Below are positions 1 to 11,110 of a DNA stretch of 64,000 nt, piece by piece. This DNA is from Thunnus maccoyii (Eukaryota; Chordata; Actinopteri; Scombriformes; Scombridae). The notes under the pieces are model-generated. The model was not told the origin of the DNA, did no database searches, and saw only the letters and a program-made list of their open reading frames with translations. The DNA is taken from NCBI RefSeq assembly GCF_910596095.1, contig NC_056554.1, forward strand, positions 5,952,001 to 6,016,000. Reading direction: 5' to 3'. The position numbers and the translations under genes are program-made. Positions within the stretch are counted from its first letter, which is position 1; each line of letters begins with the position of its first letter.

Positions 1-405
1 CAAGCTGCATTCTGAGTGATGCGGCTAGAGTCACTTTATCATGAAACAACAAGAGAAAGCAGACCTCTCCCACTCAAAACAATCTTGTTGACCAGTTCGA
101 CAAAGCTTTATTTGAACTTTTACACCTATTCTTTCAGACAGGAATTCTCTGTCCTTCCTCTGTGAGCTATTCAAAGTTAGCACATTGCATTTTCTGTGCT
201 TTTTCTTTCTTCAGTGTTTTTTTGTTTACTGCTGTGGTCATGGAAACGCTCTGATTAGCTTTAACCAGCCTATATTGCCTCCTTAAGAAATGAGATGGAT
301 TACCTCCTGCACCTAGAGTATGTTCACCAGAGTTGCACGTTTGTGGCTGCTGGGCCAGGATGGTCTACTGGATTCATGCAAGACCCCAGTGCTGATAACT
401 GAGCC
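1..405. other. intergenic, nothing recognised
   Basis: No open frame, RNA gene or clear repeat was recognised here. It ends where the inverted-repeat element at 406 begins. Confidence 0.5.
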
Positions 406-2122
406 AGGGCTGCAATTAATGGTTATTATACAACAGGTAGGTCCAACCAAGCAATCTGATTAGTCAACTAGACATTTAGAACATGCTCAAATCAGCATGA
501 CAGCACACCTAGCCGTGCTCAAATGAAGAAAGCCTGATCACTAAAAAAATGACTCCGCCATTCATTAGAACTATAGACCGTGACGTCACGCTAACAACAA
601 CAGTGCAACATCACTGCGGTGAAAACCCTTAGTGGAGTTTTGAGTTGTCTCTCTTTTATGTTTGTGAAACTGGATTGAACTGAACTGACTAGGGGTTGTG
701 GGGAAAACAAAACAGACCCTTTACCGAATGGATTGAACTCTGAGACTGTGAGACGAGTTACACAGGCACACAGTCACGCACACACAAAACCCAAACTCGT
801 CATCGTTACCTGGCACTCCCATACACAGCAAAACTTAGCCATTTTCACTTCTGTTGAGAGTATATCTCAGCTTCCACTTCGGCATCCTCCATCAGCTGCG
901 CTGGTGTGTCAGTGACATGGCACTACTAGCTTAAAAATGTCTTTGAAGTTTGCAGACATAGTAGCTAAATCTGTCCATGGAAAAATTATTTTTTCAGCGG
1001 ATATCTTAGTTACAACGAGATTGAGCTAGCAAAGCAGTTCTGTTTATATGTGAGGTATTTATTCAGTTTGGGAAATGCCGTAACCTCCAGAAAACATTAG
1101 CTGAAGTTGGCTGGCTAAGTCAGCAGGGACTAGAAATCGTCTCTGTTGCTAGCTCGTTACTAAGGGTCTGCCTACTTGCTGTGTAGTAAACTAGGTTTTA
1201 TTATGTAGGATTCTACTGACGTGAGTGATTGTTTTCCAGGTATTAGTCATACCCCATGTATTTCCATGGAAACGGAGATAACACAAGCAAAAAGTTTTTT
1301 ATTCTTACAGCGAACTGCCTCACAATATGACTAAATTTTGTTTATATCTTTTATTTTGTTGGCAATGTTGTTTAATCGCAATATTATATTGCTTAATTTC
1401 ATTATTTATTAATCTGACAATTATTTTCTCGATTAATTGTTTAGTCTATAAAATGTCAGAAAATAGTGAAAAATGCCTGTTATAATTTCTTTGAGCCCCA
1501 AGTGACATCTTTAAATGTTTTGTTTTGTCCAATCAATGGTCCAACACATTTGAAATATCCACACTGTCAAACTGAGCCAAATCTGGCAGCCATGTTGGGC
1601 CACAATGAATTCTACAGCACTACCAGAGCACAGCTGGCACCAACACTCAGCAATAATCAACCCCACTGAGCTGGCAGCCTGGCATTGTTTGACTTCTAGT
1701 CTGTCACCATGGTTTACTCATTGGAGGGGTCACAGAAAAATGGGCCAGTCAAAGACAAATAAGTAATCACATATCACATTATTGTCATTTAGAGAGAACA
1801 GTCTTAACATCTTTAGCAAAGTGTAACAGCCAACTAACTGGCCTTGAAATGATTAGTTGATAAATTTATTAGTTGATGGATAGATAATTAATTAGCAAAT
1901 GTTTTGATAATGTATTAATTGTTTTTCTCATGTTTTGATTTTCTTTGTCTTATGTGTTACAAAATTTAATATTTTGGGGATTTGGACCTTGATAATTTGA
2001 AGATGTCACCTCGGCCATTGGGACTTTTCAACATTTTTTTTTTTTTTGACCTAACAATCAATTAATAGAGAAAATAATCGGCAGATCAATCTTTAATTTA
2101 AATAATCGTCAGTTGCAGCCCT
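406..2122. repeat. TIR-bounded repeat element, possibly nested
   Basis: The left edge reads agggctgcaattaatggtta, and the right edge, on the other strand, reads agggctgcaactgacgatta, so the two ends form imperfect terminal inverted repeats of about 20 bp. Internal stretches (about 1380-1460 and 1840-2110) repeat the attaatt/cgattaat-rich sequence typical of this common fish repeat type, so two copies may be nested. No transposase is visible and no clear target duplication was found. The non-autonomous DNA-transposon assignment is an inference. Confidence 0.5.
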
Positions 2123-2503
2123 AAACATCAGTATTGCTTTGTCTTGGGTAAACTGCATGAATCAATGCTAGATGTTTCCAATCCATCACAGGTCAGCTGG
2201 GTTGGTAAATATGACCATCACTGGCACTTTTCTATTGGATTCTGCATATTAAAGTCCTCTTTATTTAAACACACCATTTGCCCTGACGTTTCTCAGTGCT
2301 GCTTTAATCACAGTCATGACGAAGTACTGACCTTTTCATATTTCACAATAACACAATAAAGAGCTCTTTGGTCGCATTTTAAACTTTTTTTTAATAAAAA
2401 AAGCACAAGGGGGATGACATGTTATATGATAGCAAGGATCTCTTTAGTCTTCATTCTCTCTGGTTTGTCCACCTTCTCCAGATGAAACTTCTTGGTTCTG
2501 TTG
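2123..2503. other. 3' flank of NITR-A, no gene seen
   Basis: Short open frames here have no recognisable domain. The region lies just downstream of the minus-strand terminal exon of relic NITR-A and may include its 3' untranslated region. Confidence 0.4.
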
Positions 2504-4046
2504 TCAGTACCTGATGTCAGAATAAACTACAGAGTGTCCACTGTGTTTCACTGTAGCTCGCCTGGAGGAGAGGCGTCTGGGTGCCGCACTCACAGATGCG
2601 TATATAACTGCTTGACTAATCTGTTTGAATTGAAATTTCTAATAATTAACACTCAGAAAGACGTCATGCAAATCAGACATAAAGATTATATGTAGCTAAC
2701 ATATTACTCTGTTAGTGCTCTTACCTGATCGCTGTCAGAAGATTCATCATTAGCCTCTAAAGAAACAAAGACAACTACTGTCAATTCCAGTTACTGCCGA
2801 ATGTAACCCAATGTGGATCTGATTCCGCTGCAGATATACAGCTGATCAATACAATGCATCATCTTAAATACTTGTGACACTTCTGCAAAGTGCCCATATA
2901 AGAATAAAAGTCACAATCCCAAGACTGACGTTTGACAGCAACAGCACAATAACAGTTGGACTCAGTTCAGCTGGTTTGGTGACGGCTGTGTTTCCTTTTA
3001 ACAGAGGATGATAAACAAACAGTAATTAATTTAGATTTGTATATACAAATAACTGCCAGTGCAATATCCACTATTTGACAAAGAAACATATGTATTCCCT
3101 TACTTGGACATCACAACTGATTGAACAAAATTAGAATATAGAAAACATTCCAGTGTTGGCCAGTTATTGGATTGGGCAGAATATGATATTCAAATGGTCA
3201 GTTCAACCAAATTACACACAAAAAGTCCCAGTAATATTCATATTAGATGATTCTGCAGCTCATGATTAATGTTCAGTGCCAACTGTCATTGTCAGTGCAG
3301 GATGTAGTGTGCCCTTATGTAGTGAGGAGGAAAGTAAAGATTTGGTGGTCTGACTGTCATGCAGGAGACCATCGTTCGCATCCTGTCACACACCTACATT
3401 TAACATTTTTCTTTTTTATGAACTGAAACCACAATCTTTTCTTAACCGTAACCACATGTTTTAGTTGTATAACCCTAACCAAACCATAACCACGATCTTT
3501 CCCTAATGTTAACTATACTGTAGTTGCCATGCACAGTTATTGTAGAAAATTTGGAGTTGGACATTGAAAAGATGTTGGTATTGAGTTTCTCATCTGGCTG
3601 TAGGGTTGAATACAGTGTAAGTAAATTTGTTTGTGGGGCTCAAAGCACTGTCAACTCCACAAATGTGAACTGAAAAACACTTATACAAGTTATTTACTAT
3701 TTTACATTTTGAACAATGACTCTACTCTTATATAACTGTTCTCTTACTGTTAATATTAATCCTGGTCCCATTTCCAAACAGTACTTCTCCACATGAAGTC
3801 ACAGCACAGGAGTAGGTTCCTGCATCATCAGAGCTGAGGTTCCTCATGAAAAGGTTGTACACACAGGTAGCTTCTCCGGAGCCAGTCTCAGTAAACTGGC
3901 AGGTGTCATTTTTTATTTCCAGAGGAGTAAATCATCTCAGGAGCAGAATAATCAGAGTTTTTCAGCCACAGGACGCAAGTGTGTTCTGCTGCACACCAGT
4001 TGGTGTGAACAGAACAGCTGAGAGTCACAGAGTGTCCTAAAAACAC
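2504..4046 (-). pseudogene. NITR-A: 3' half of a NITR-like receptor (pseudogene)
   Basis: Four exon-like blocks lie on the minus strand. The I domain is at 3748-4046 (CSVH, WLKNSD, CVYNL, GTYSCAVTSCG and the J-like FGNGT). The transmembrane exon is at 2872-2994 (PTVIVLLLSNVSLGIVTFIL), a short tail exon at 2725-2756 (ANDESSDSDQ), and a terminal block at about 2504-2576. Splice signals and phases match for the first three. The I domain carries a one-base frameshift after SSGNK, and no leader or V domain lies between here and NITR-B. The terminal block gives VVYSDIRY in one frame, but the splice-consistent frame does not, so its tail is uncertain. Unlike the other loci, the I domain begins at its own plausible splice acceptor. 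This is a truncated, non-functional family member. Confidence 0.7.
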
Positions 4047-4237
4047 TTAGGAAAAAAATCCAGACTGAGGTTATCATAATTCATGCATGAAAGGGTTAAA
4101 GAGTTTATTGGTAAGATAAAACTCTACATTGATCACAATGAAGTAAAGTTATATTTACAAAACTGCTGTTTTAGGGAAAGTAAAATGACCCTTTTAAAGT
4201 CTGATTAAACATAGACAAAGATAAAACATGTCCAGCT
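4047..4237. other. spacer between NITR-A and NITR-B
   Basis: The V exon expected upstream of the NITR-A I domain is absent from this short gap. Nothing else was recognised. Confidence 0.5.
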
Positions 4238-5706
4238 TTACTGCTTTACACTAAAGTACACACATTCACTCCAGGTGTCATCCATCTGGCTTCTTGATCT
4301 GTTGATCTTGATCTCCATCAAAGCAATGTAATAGAGGTTATCTCCATCTTGGTAACCCTGGACATGAGAAACAGTATATCACAGTGTGGTGCACAACCAT
4401 TTATGCACACAAAAAAGTGCTGTGCAACAGCTGTATATTTGAATAGTAATTCAATAGTCTAAAAAGAGAATACCTTTGCATTTCTTTTTGAGGCTGCTGA
4501 AATTCTTGTATGAGAATCTGAAAAAACAGAATTTAAACCTTCTTAATATCGTGTCATGTTCAGTGAACATACATTAAAGATAAAAACAGCACCAGTTACC
4601 TGCACAAGGAGAGCGGTTTCTCTTGTTCATCACACACAATAAGAAAGCCAGTAAAACATTCAGGATGGTGGTGAACGCTGCAGCCCCACGCCAGAAATTC
4701 ACTGAGACAAGACAGTCCACCTCATCTGTAGAGAGCCAGACGTCAAGATACATTACAGCTTTTAGCTTTTTTTTTTCTTAAGTTTGATTAGAAGATAACC
4801 ATCACAAATCTCTGGCTAGAAAGTTACTTACAGGCAAAGTCCAGCTTGGTCCTGTCTCCAAACACTATCTGTCCACATGAGGTGACAGCACAGTAGTAGG
4901 TCCCAGCATGAGAAAGATTCAGACTCTTCATTGGCAAGTTGTAGACACAGGTGTGTGTTTGTGTGTTGTTGTTCCTCTCACACTGATCAGTCCTGCCTCC
5001 ATGTGTGTAAATGATTCCTGGATGAGATTCTTGAGAGTCTTTCAACCAGTAAACACTGTGTTCTCCATCATCACAGGTCCCAGTGTGTACTGTACAGTTC
5101 AGAGTCACAGAGCCTCCTGGCTGGATGCTCTCAGATGCCGACTGATGGACTGAAGCTTAGATGTTCAAACCTGAATCCTTTACATTGACAATAGTTCTCT
5201 CTGCAAATTCTAACATAAATGAATAACCACTTAAATGGTTAGAGGTGTAAATTGGAAATCTTTAAGTGATTTTTACCAACGTTAGTTTCCAACGTGAAGC
5301 GTGGATTGTCCTTGAATTCATCATGAAAAGTGCCACTTGTTTCGTACTTATAGAAGATGGAGATGAGCCTTGGTTTCTGTCCTAGAGTTTGTTTATACCA
5401 GTAAAGCCTTGCTGCAACATCGCCTTCATAGAAACATTGCAAAGTCACCTCATCACCAACATTAACTGACAGAAAACCACTTTCCTGCTGAACAGATGAG
5501 GATAATTCAATGAACTGAAGCAAAATGAGAGACAAAGCAAATGCACAATTAGTTTAAATTTATAGAGAGTTTATCACAATGAAGACAAGAATGATTGAGG
5601 AATGACATGAGGAGTGACTAAAAAATACACTAAAAACACCACTCACCTATTTTCCCTAAGAACAAAAATGTTAAACAAAAAACAACCTTTGGAGATGTCG
5701 TCGTTT
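4238..5706 (-). pseudogene. NITR-B: NITR pseudogene with full exon set but broken leader and V domain
   Basis: Minus-strand blocks: terminal exon 4238-4357 (DNLYYIAL and ECVYFSVKQ, two ITIM-like motifs), tail exon 4474-4517, transmembrane exon 4600-4725, V-I exon 4832-5514, leader relic about 5645-5706. The 3' exons keep open frames and consensus splice sites. The V domain starts normally (GDEVTLQCFYEGD, YWYKQTLGQKPRLIS) but lacks about ten codons around the ISDSATYYC stretch, so the second V cysteine is gone and the frame breaks. A stop also replaces Gln in the linker (NI*ASVHQ against NIQASVHQ in NITR-C). The leader has no ATG where C has two. The promoter CCAAT is degraded (actggccaaact). 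The I domain is intact except that the J-like motif is FGDR, as in NITR-E. Confidence 0.85.
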
Positions 5707-6563
5707 CAAATTTCTTCGTTGAAAGTAATGAGGAGTATTTCTCCTGTCTTCGGAGACAAGCCTGTATTTGACTGGCCAAACTGGAGGTGTCATCAAAAGT
5801 CTTATTAAGGAAACATGATCACATGCTCACTCGCACTTATTCTGTCAAGGCCGGCTCTTGAAAAAAATCACGTTGAGTAAAAATGAATAACCACAACCAA
5901 CATCCTCACTTATGTAACAGCCTGTACTGTCACTGATGGGCTGCACTCACTTTCAAGATGTGTTTATTTTTTGTGTCTATTCGATGTGTTTAGTCCAACA
6001 TTTACAGTTAAGAGATGACATTAACAGCAACCTACAGTACAGTGGAGTTCAGTTTTGCTCAACCTTAGTTAATGAATCGATCATCATTATGTCAAACAAA
6101 TAACATGCAGGCATAATAATTGATTAACTACCTGTCAGATACACTAAGAATACAACATGGTAATCACTAGCCAGGTCTAGTGTCATTTAATGAGATTTCG
6201 TCTATTTTTATGTCTTCTGTTGTTTACTTTATATATTTTCTTTTTTTTCAAGCATTAAATTTGAGTTGACAGTATATAAATTTGATCCCCAAAAGGTCAC
6301 AAAGAATTGAGTCTGATCTACTATAAAATCAGTTGGCTCTCGCTGTGGAGGCGTCCTGATTGAAACCACACATACAAAGAGACAAAAAGTGCAGATGGTC
6401 CGTGATGTGCACATGACCACATCTTACAAAGCTAAAGAGAGATTTTATCATAACACTGCTGACCAAAAGGAAACTATTAAAAGATGTTTGCAAGTGCGGG
6501 TTCGTGGTGCACAAATCAGCACGTTTACTACGACTTCTGGTCTGTTTCAGTGGTAACTTTACA
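5707..6563. other. degenerate NITR-B promoter and 5' flank
   Basis: The start of this stretch (5740-5800) is the NITR-B version of the shared promoter block. Parts of 6040-6160 resemble the flank near 14390-14480 upstream of NITR-D, consistent with tandem duplication. No gene was seen. Confidence 0.45.
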
Positions 6564-7062
6564 TGTATACTCACTGAGCACTTTAGCAAGAACACCTGTG
6601 CAATCTAATGCAATCCAATACAACAGCTTATATATTTACAGTTTTTGTTGACACTGTTAGAAAGATGATAATTCTACTTTATGTTTATTATTGAGGTTGT
6701 AGTGGGTGGTGGTGTACTGGAGTGCATTATATTGAAAAGTGTTCCTAATATTTTGTCCGCCCCCTTAATACATTAGGGTGTATTTTATACATGGGTGACA
6801 CTGTGCCTGAACGCCTCCAGTGTAGACACGCATTAGCATACATGGGGGGAGCAAAATATTTGGAACATATTTCAATTTAATACACTCCAGTACACCACCA
6901 CTCACTATGACCCCAATAATAAACATAAAGTAGAATTATCACCTTTCTGACAATGTCAACTAAAACTGAAAATGTATAAGCTTCTTGAAAGTAGGCAGGG
7001 CTTTTGTATTGGATTGCATTAGATTTCGCAGTTGTTTCTAAGAAAGTGCTCAGTGAGTGTAC
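6564..7062. repeat. palindromic MITE of about 500 bp
   Basis: The left arm starts tgtatactcactgagcac, and the right arm read on the other strand starts tgtacactcactgagcac. The arms continue matching through aatctaatgcaatccaatac and through the block containing gataattctactttatgttt, so nearly the whole element is one large imperfect inverted repeat with a short loop near 6770-6850. The TA-like ends suggest a Tc1/mariner-type target, which is an inference. There is no coding capacity. Confidence 0.75.
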
Positions 7063-7259
7063 ATCCTCAAAAATAACTGGTTGAATCAGTATAACTCTGG
7101 GAATTATGGAAAGTAGTTAAAATAGTTAGAAATGCAACACTTCATGCAGCTTCATCCTATAGTTACTAGAAGTATGACCTCATTGTCTTAGGGGTTTGCT
7201 AAAAACACTAATAAAGGCATCTCTTGTTAAACTGCAACAAATATAAAACTTGTACAGTT
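7063..7259. other. 3' flank of NITR-C
   Basis: This stretch is closely matched by 12295-12465 downstream of NITR-D (shared ctctgggaattatgg and gtttgctagaaacacta-like blocks). The C and D loci are therefore a tandem segmental duplication that includes 3' sequence. Confidence 0.6.
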
Positions 7260-8777
7260 CTACTGCTTTACACTTGAGTACACGCATTCAGTCTCGGTGT
7301 TGTTCCTCTGTCTTCTAGATCTGTTGATCTTGTGCTCCCCTAGAGCTGCATAATGGATGTTTTCTTCATTTTGGTGACCCTGATCATAAAATATAAAATA
7401 GAAAACCACAACACTTGAGAGAAATAAAAAGAAATGCTAGGTCTCAAAACATAATTGGACTTAAAAGAGTTGAGTCGTAATAAAATAGTTTATCTAAAAA
7501 AAGAAAAAGAACATACCTCTGCATTTGATGTGGAGGGAGCTGAAAATCTCACCTGAGACTCTGAGAAAGATCAAACAGTGAGCTTACTATAATGCCATGT
7601 TCAGTGAATACACACTGTCAACTCCAAAGAATAGCAGTTATACCTTTACACTGGCTGCTGTTTCTTTTGTAGATCACATACACCGAGAAAGCCAATAAAA
7701 CAACCAGGATGGTGGTGAATGTCAAAGCTCCACTCAAGAAATACACCAAGACAAGAGAATCCACCTCATCTGCAGAGAGCCAGACACCAGAAGACAGTAG
7801 AAAGCTTTTAGCTGTGTTATTTTTAGTTTAAATACGGAGTTATGCACTTATTAAAAAAAGGACAACCTTTGTTAGAAAAAGTTACTTACGCTCAAAGTCC
7901 AGCTTGGTCCCGTTTCCAAACACTATCTGTCCACATGAGGCGACAGCACAGTAGTAGGTCCCAGCATGAGAAAGATCCAGACTCGTCATTGGCAAGTTGT
8001 AGACACAGGTGTGTGTTTGTGTGTTGTTGTTCCTCTCACACTGATCATTCCTGCCTCCATGTGTGTAAATGATTCCTGGTTGAGATTCTTCAGAGTTTTT
8101 GAACCAGTAAACACTGTGTTCTTCATCATCACAGGTCCCAGTGTGTACTGTACAGTTCAGAGTCACAGAGCCTCCTGGCTGGATGCTCTCAGATGCCGAC
8201 TGATGGACCGAAGCTTGAATGTTCAAACCCGAACCCTTTACATTGACAATAATGCTCTCTAAAAATTCATACACATGTGAATAGCCACTTATGCAGTAGT
8301 AAGTCGCTGAGTCCGAGATGCGCAAATCTGTGATCTTCAAGTGATTTTTACCAGTTTCAATATCCAGTGTGAAACGTGGATTGTTCTTTAATTCATCATG
8401 AAAGGTGCCATTCCTTTCATACTTGTAGTAGGTAGAGATAATTCTTGGTTTCTGTCCTAGAGTTTGCTTATACCAGTAAAACCTTGCTGCAACATCACCT
8501 TCATAGAAACATTGCAAAGTCAAATTGTCCCCAGTATTAACAGATACAAAACCTCTGTCTTGACGAACAGATGAGGAGAATTTCACATCAGTCATCTGAG
8601 CTGAAGTAAAATGAAAGACAAAGAAAATTCACATTATAAACACATAATTAAAGGAGGAGTGACCATACATTTTAAAAAACACAAACTGGATTCATAAAAA
8701 CACAACTCACCCATTTTCTGTCCCAATAACAGACATGTCAGAAAGAAAACAAACACTGGAGATCTCATCGTGTTCAT
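7260..8777 (-). CDS. nitr: NITR-C: novel immune-type receptor, V-I-TM-ITIM, apparently intact
   Basis: Predicted exons (minus): 8711-8777 leader, 7890-8600 V plus I, 7644-7769 transmembrane, 7517-7560 and 7260-7379 tail; the total is 355 residues with every junction in phase. The leader MNTMRSPVFVFFLTCLLLGQ is a signal peptide. The V domain has Cys53, Trp65 and Cys125 (TLQC, FYWYKQ, SDSATYYC) and a J-like end that has lost its glycine (EFLES). The I domain has six cysteines and ends FGNGTKLD. The transmembrane stretch (LSGALTFTTILVVLLAF) has no charged residue, so no adaptor partner is expected. The tail has a consensus ITIM (IHYAAL) and CVYSSV. By family knowledge it is an inhibitory receptor of teleost lymphoid cells; its ligand is unknown. 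A second in-frame ATG lies three codons in and is the one used by NITR-D. Confidence 0.9.
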
Positions 8778-8831
8778 ATAGTCGGGCTAAATGAAAAGAA
8801 TCTTGATCTTTTCTTCACTCTTAAGAGACAA

Positions 8832-8890
8832 GACTGCGTTTGATTGGCCAACCAGAAGTGACTGTATGTCCTATTTAGGAAACATGATCA
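8832..8890 (-). promoter_or_regulatory. NITR-C promoter block with CCAAT box
   Basis: A block about 55-115 bp upstream of the start codon is shared almost base for base with NITR-D and closely with E, F and the orphan copy. It holds a CCAAT box on the minus strand (attgg at 8843-8847), followed upstream by ctgtatgtcctatttagg and aaacatgatca. No convincing TATA box was seen. Conservation across diverged copies suggests a promoter. Confidence 0.6.
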
Positions 8891-9833
8891 TAATGGCTCC
8901 TTAACTTACCATTAGATATAAAATCACTAAAATATAAATTAGCACAGACATCCTCACTCATATAATACTGATCTCACTAATGGACCATATTCACTCAACA
9001 TATTTTGTTCATGTTTCTTTAAAAATACAGAAAAGGCTTACAAAAGCATGAAGGTAAGAATAAAAGGCTTTTGGTGCTTGGAAATGCTTGTCATCCAATA
9101 GGTGGCTCAGTGATGCAGTGGTCTACTAGTGGCTACTTATTAATCTCCTCTTTAATCCTTTAAAGTTATAATCCTTAATGTTTTCATGAAACAACCCCCA
9201 TTTTGATTATGGTCAACATTCTTACTGCAATAGTCATGTATTTGCATTCTTCATAATTACCTCATTATATAGTAGTTTCATTGCTACTGACATTCCTTGT
9301 GTTCAATATTGTTCCATTAGTTTAATGCCACTCAATTCCAGGTCATATAGTTGTATTTTCTGCTCTGCTCATCTACTTTATTTTTTATTTCTTTGTGTAT
9401 TATTTTGTTTCTCTATTCTATTTCCTTTTCTGAAGTGAACCCCCCCCCCCCCCCAAAGGTGAAGCTGAAGGAATGTTTTCTGGCTCACAATTCTGGGACC
9501 TGTAGTATTAAACTGAACTTGCTCTTTCTACCAGTAAGCATAGGTTTTCCTAAATCAACCAGAATTAAAATCTTAAGGATTATAACTTTAAAGTTCTGAG
9601 TAATCAACACCTGACTCACTTAAAAAATGTATCAATCTCAAGGCAAATATGTTGTAGCAGACCTCCTGGCCTCTGCAATGTCTTTCTTAGCACCTTTGTT
9701 TTCTCTTATCTGGAGCAAATGTCAAGTCGTCCTGCTAGACCTCTCTGAAAATGATCTGAGGCTCCCTTACTTGGAAACCACAGATCAACTTAAAACTGTT
9801 GTTGTAATTTTACTTCTTTCATACAACACATTT
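8891..9833. other. intergenic with a poly-C run
   Basis: No gene is recognised. There is a run of about 15 C at 9439-9454. A short frame near 9720-9790 reads like one leucine-rich repeat by chance and was not accepted. Confidence 0.45.
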
Positions 9834-10816
9834 GGCCTCATTCACTAATATGTGCATAGAAATGTTCCTTGTGCACAAAACAAGTTTGCATGCAAAATTA
9901 CTGTAGGATTCATGACACATTTGCACCAGCCTATTTTGTTCTTACTATTGTGCGTATGTTAGTGAATCAGAATCATTCTAAATTGACAGGCACGTGCATG
10001 CTATCCATTATTTGCATACTATCATGCCCCCATGTCTTTATATAAGGAAAGCCCTGTTGGAGTGGTGCAGCAGTGCAGAGCGCTGTCACTCATTGCAAAG
10101 AGGGCCGTGATAGTAAAAATGTAGAAAAACTTTGCTGCTAGTGAAATGCAAATAATAATAAAATAAAAAGTTGGTAAATGTGTAGATCTGTGGAATTAAT
10201 CTAAATAAATCTCTACTGCTGCACCAGGTGTGCACTGTATTTCGTCTCTCACCACAACAGGCCATGATGCAGTGAAGATGCAGAGCATCCCTCCCTGTGC
10301 CACTACTGAACTGTCAGGCTGTGAGGACACTGAACAGACTGCTGGTTAACAAGCTGCATATATCACGGCCAAATCCGATGGAGGAAATTAATCGCTGTCA
10401 CATTCAATATATAAGATATTGTCATCTAACAGGACAGTTTTAATCTATTAATAATTTCATTACATTTGTGATGATGATCTATGGATTACAGTGTCTTGGC
10501 TATTAATTTTACAATCAGTAAACAAGTTGTGTAATATTAGCAATTTCACACTTTTAAATGTTGTATGTTGAGATCCAATCATTTTTTAAATAATTGTGGT
10601 TCTAATATATTGTTTATTTTGACTAAATATTGACCGTATAATTTATTAACACCGTGGGATGTTTATGATCCGTGTGTATGCATGGTCTAAGGCAGTTCTA
10701 AATTTGTTTGCAGAGTGAGAATAAATTCAGGTAAGAACATATTTATGAATCTGGATTTGTGTTTAAAACATTTGTACGCACAGTTTGTGTATATGCACTG
10801 CTTATGAATGAGGCCC
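9834..10816. repeat. non-autonomous TIR element of about 980 bp
   Basis: The left edge ggcctcattcactaatatgtgcat pairs with the right edge, which on the other strand reads gggcctcattcataagcagt followed by gcatat. The pair gives imperfect terminal inverted repeats of roughly 25 bp. No transposase frame is visible. Family (hAT or PIF/Harbinger) cannot be settled because the target duplication is unclear. Confidence 0.55.
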
Positions 10817-11045
10817 ATTGTTTGAAACTAACCCCCTGTGATTGGTTTATGGTTTTTTTTATCATAACATACAAGAATGACTCATCCTTTTCTGTCACTT
10901 TACATTTTGTCATCACACTGGCAGATAACATTTGTGGTTTGTGGGTTCATACACATGTACGTGTACGTGCACATGCTGATGTGCAAAGTGTCACAGAAAC
11001 TTGTCATATAGCATCACTGAATTTCTTCTTCTTCACAAACAACAT
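10817..11045. other. spacer with no leader exon below an orphan promoter
   Basis: At intact loci a leader exon lies 55-60 bp below the CCAAT box. Here I find no leader, V or I sequence between the promoter relic and the TIR element. Confidence 0.55.
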
Positions 11046-11110
11046 TGTGTTTGATTGGCCGATCAGAAGTGACGCCTAATGTCTTACTTTGGAAACATGA
11101 TCACATGTTC
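11046..11110 (-). promoter_or_regulatory. orphan NITR-type promoter block
   Basis: The stretch matches the NITR-C and D promoter block (tgtgtttgattggcc, gatcagaagtgacgcc, ggaaacatgatcacatgttc), with the CCAAT box at 11054-11058. No NITR exon follows it on the minus strand, so it is read as the 5' remnant of a deleted family member. Confidence 0.65.

Noticed and set aside
6229-6595. Overlapping minus-strand frames of 63 and 88 codons
   Set aside because: No domain, no family similarity and partly inside the palindromic MITE arm.
9720-9800. Leucine-rich-repeat-like frame (VVLLDLSENDLRLPYLE)
   Set aside because: A single repeat-like stretch with no neighbours, splice sites or NLR domains; chance is more likely.
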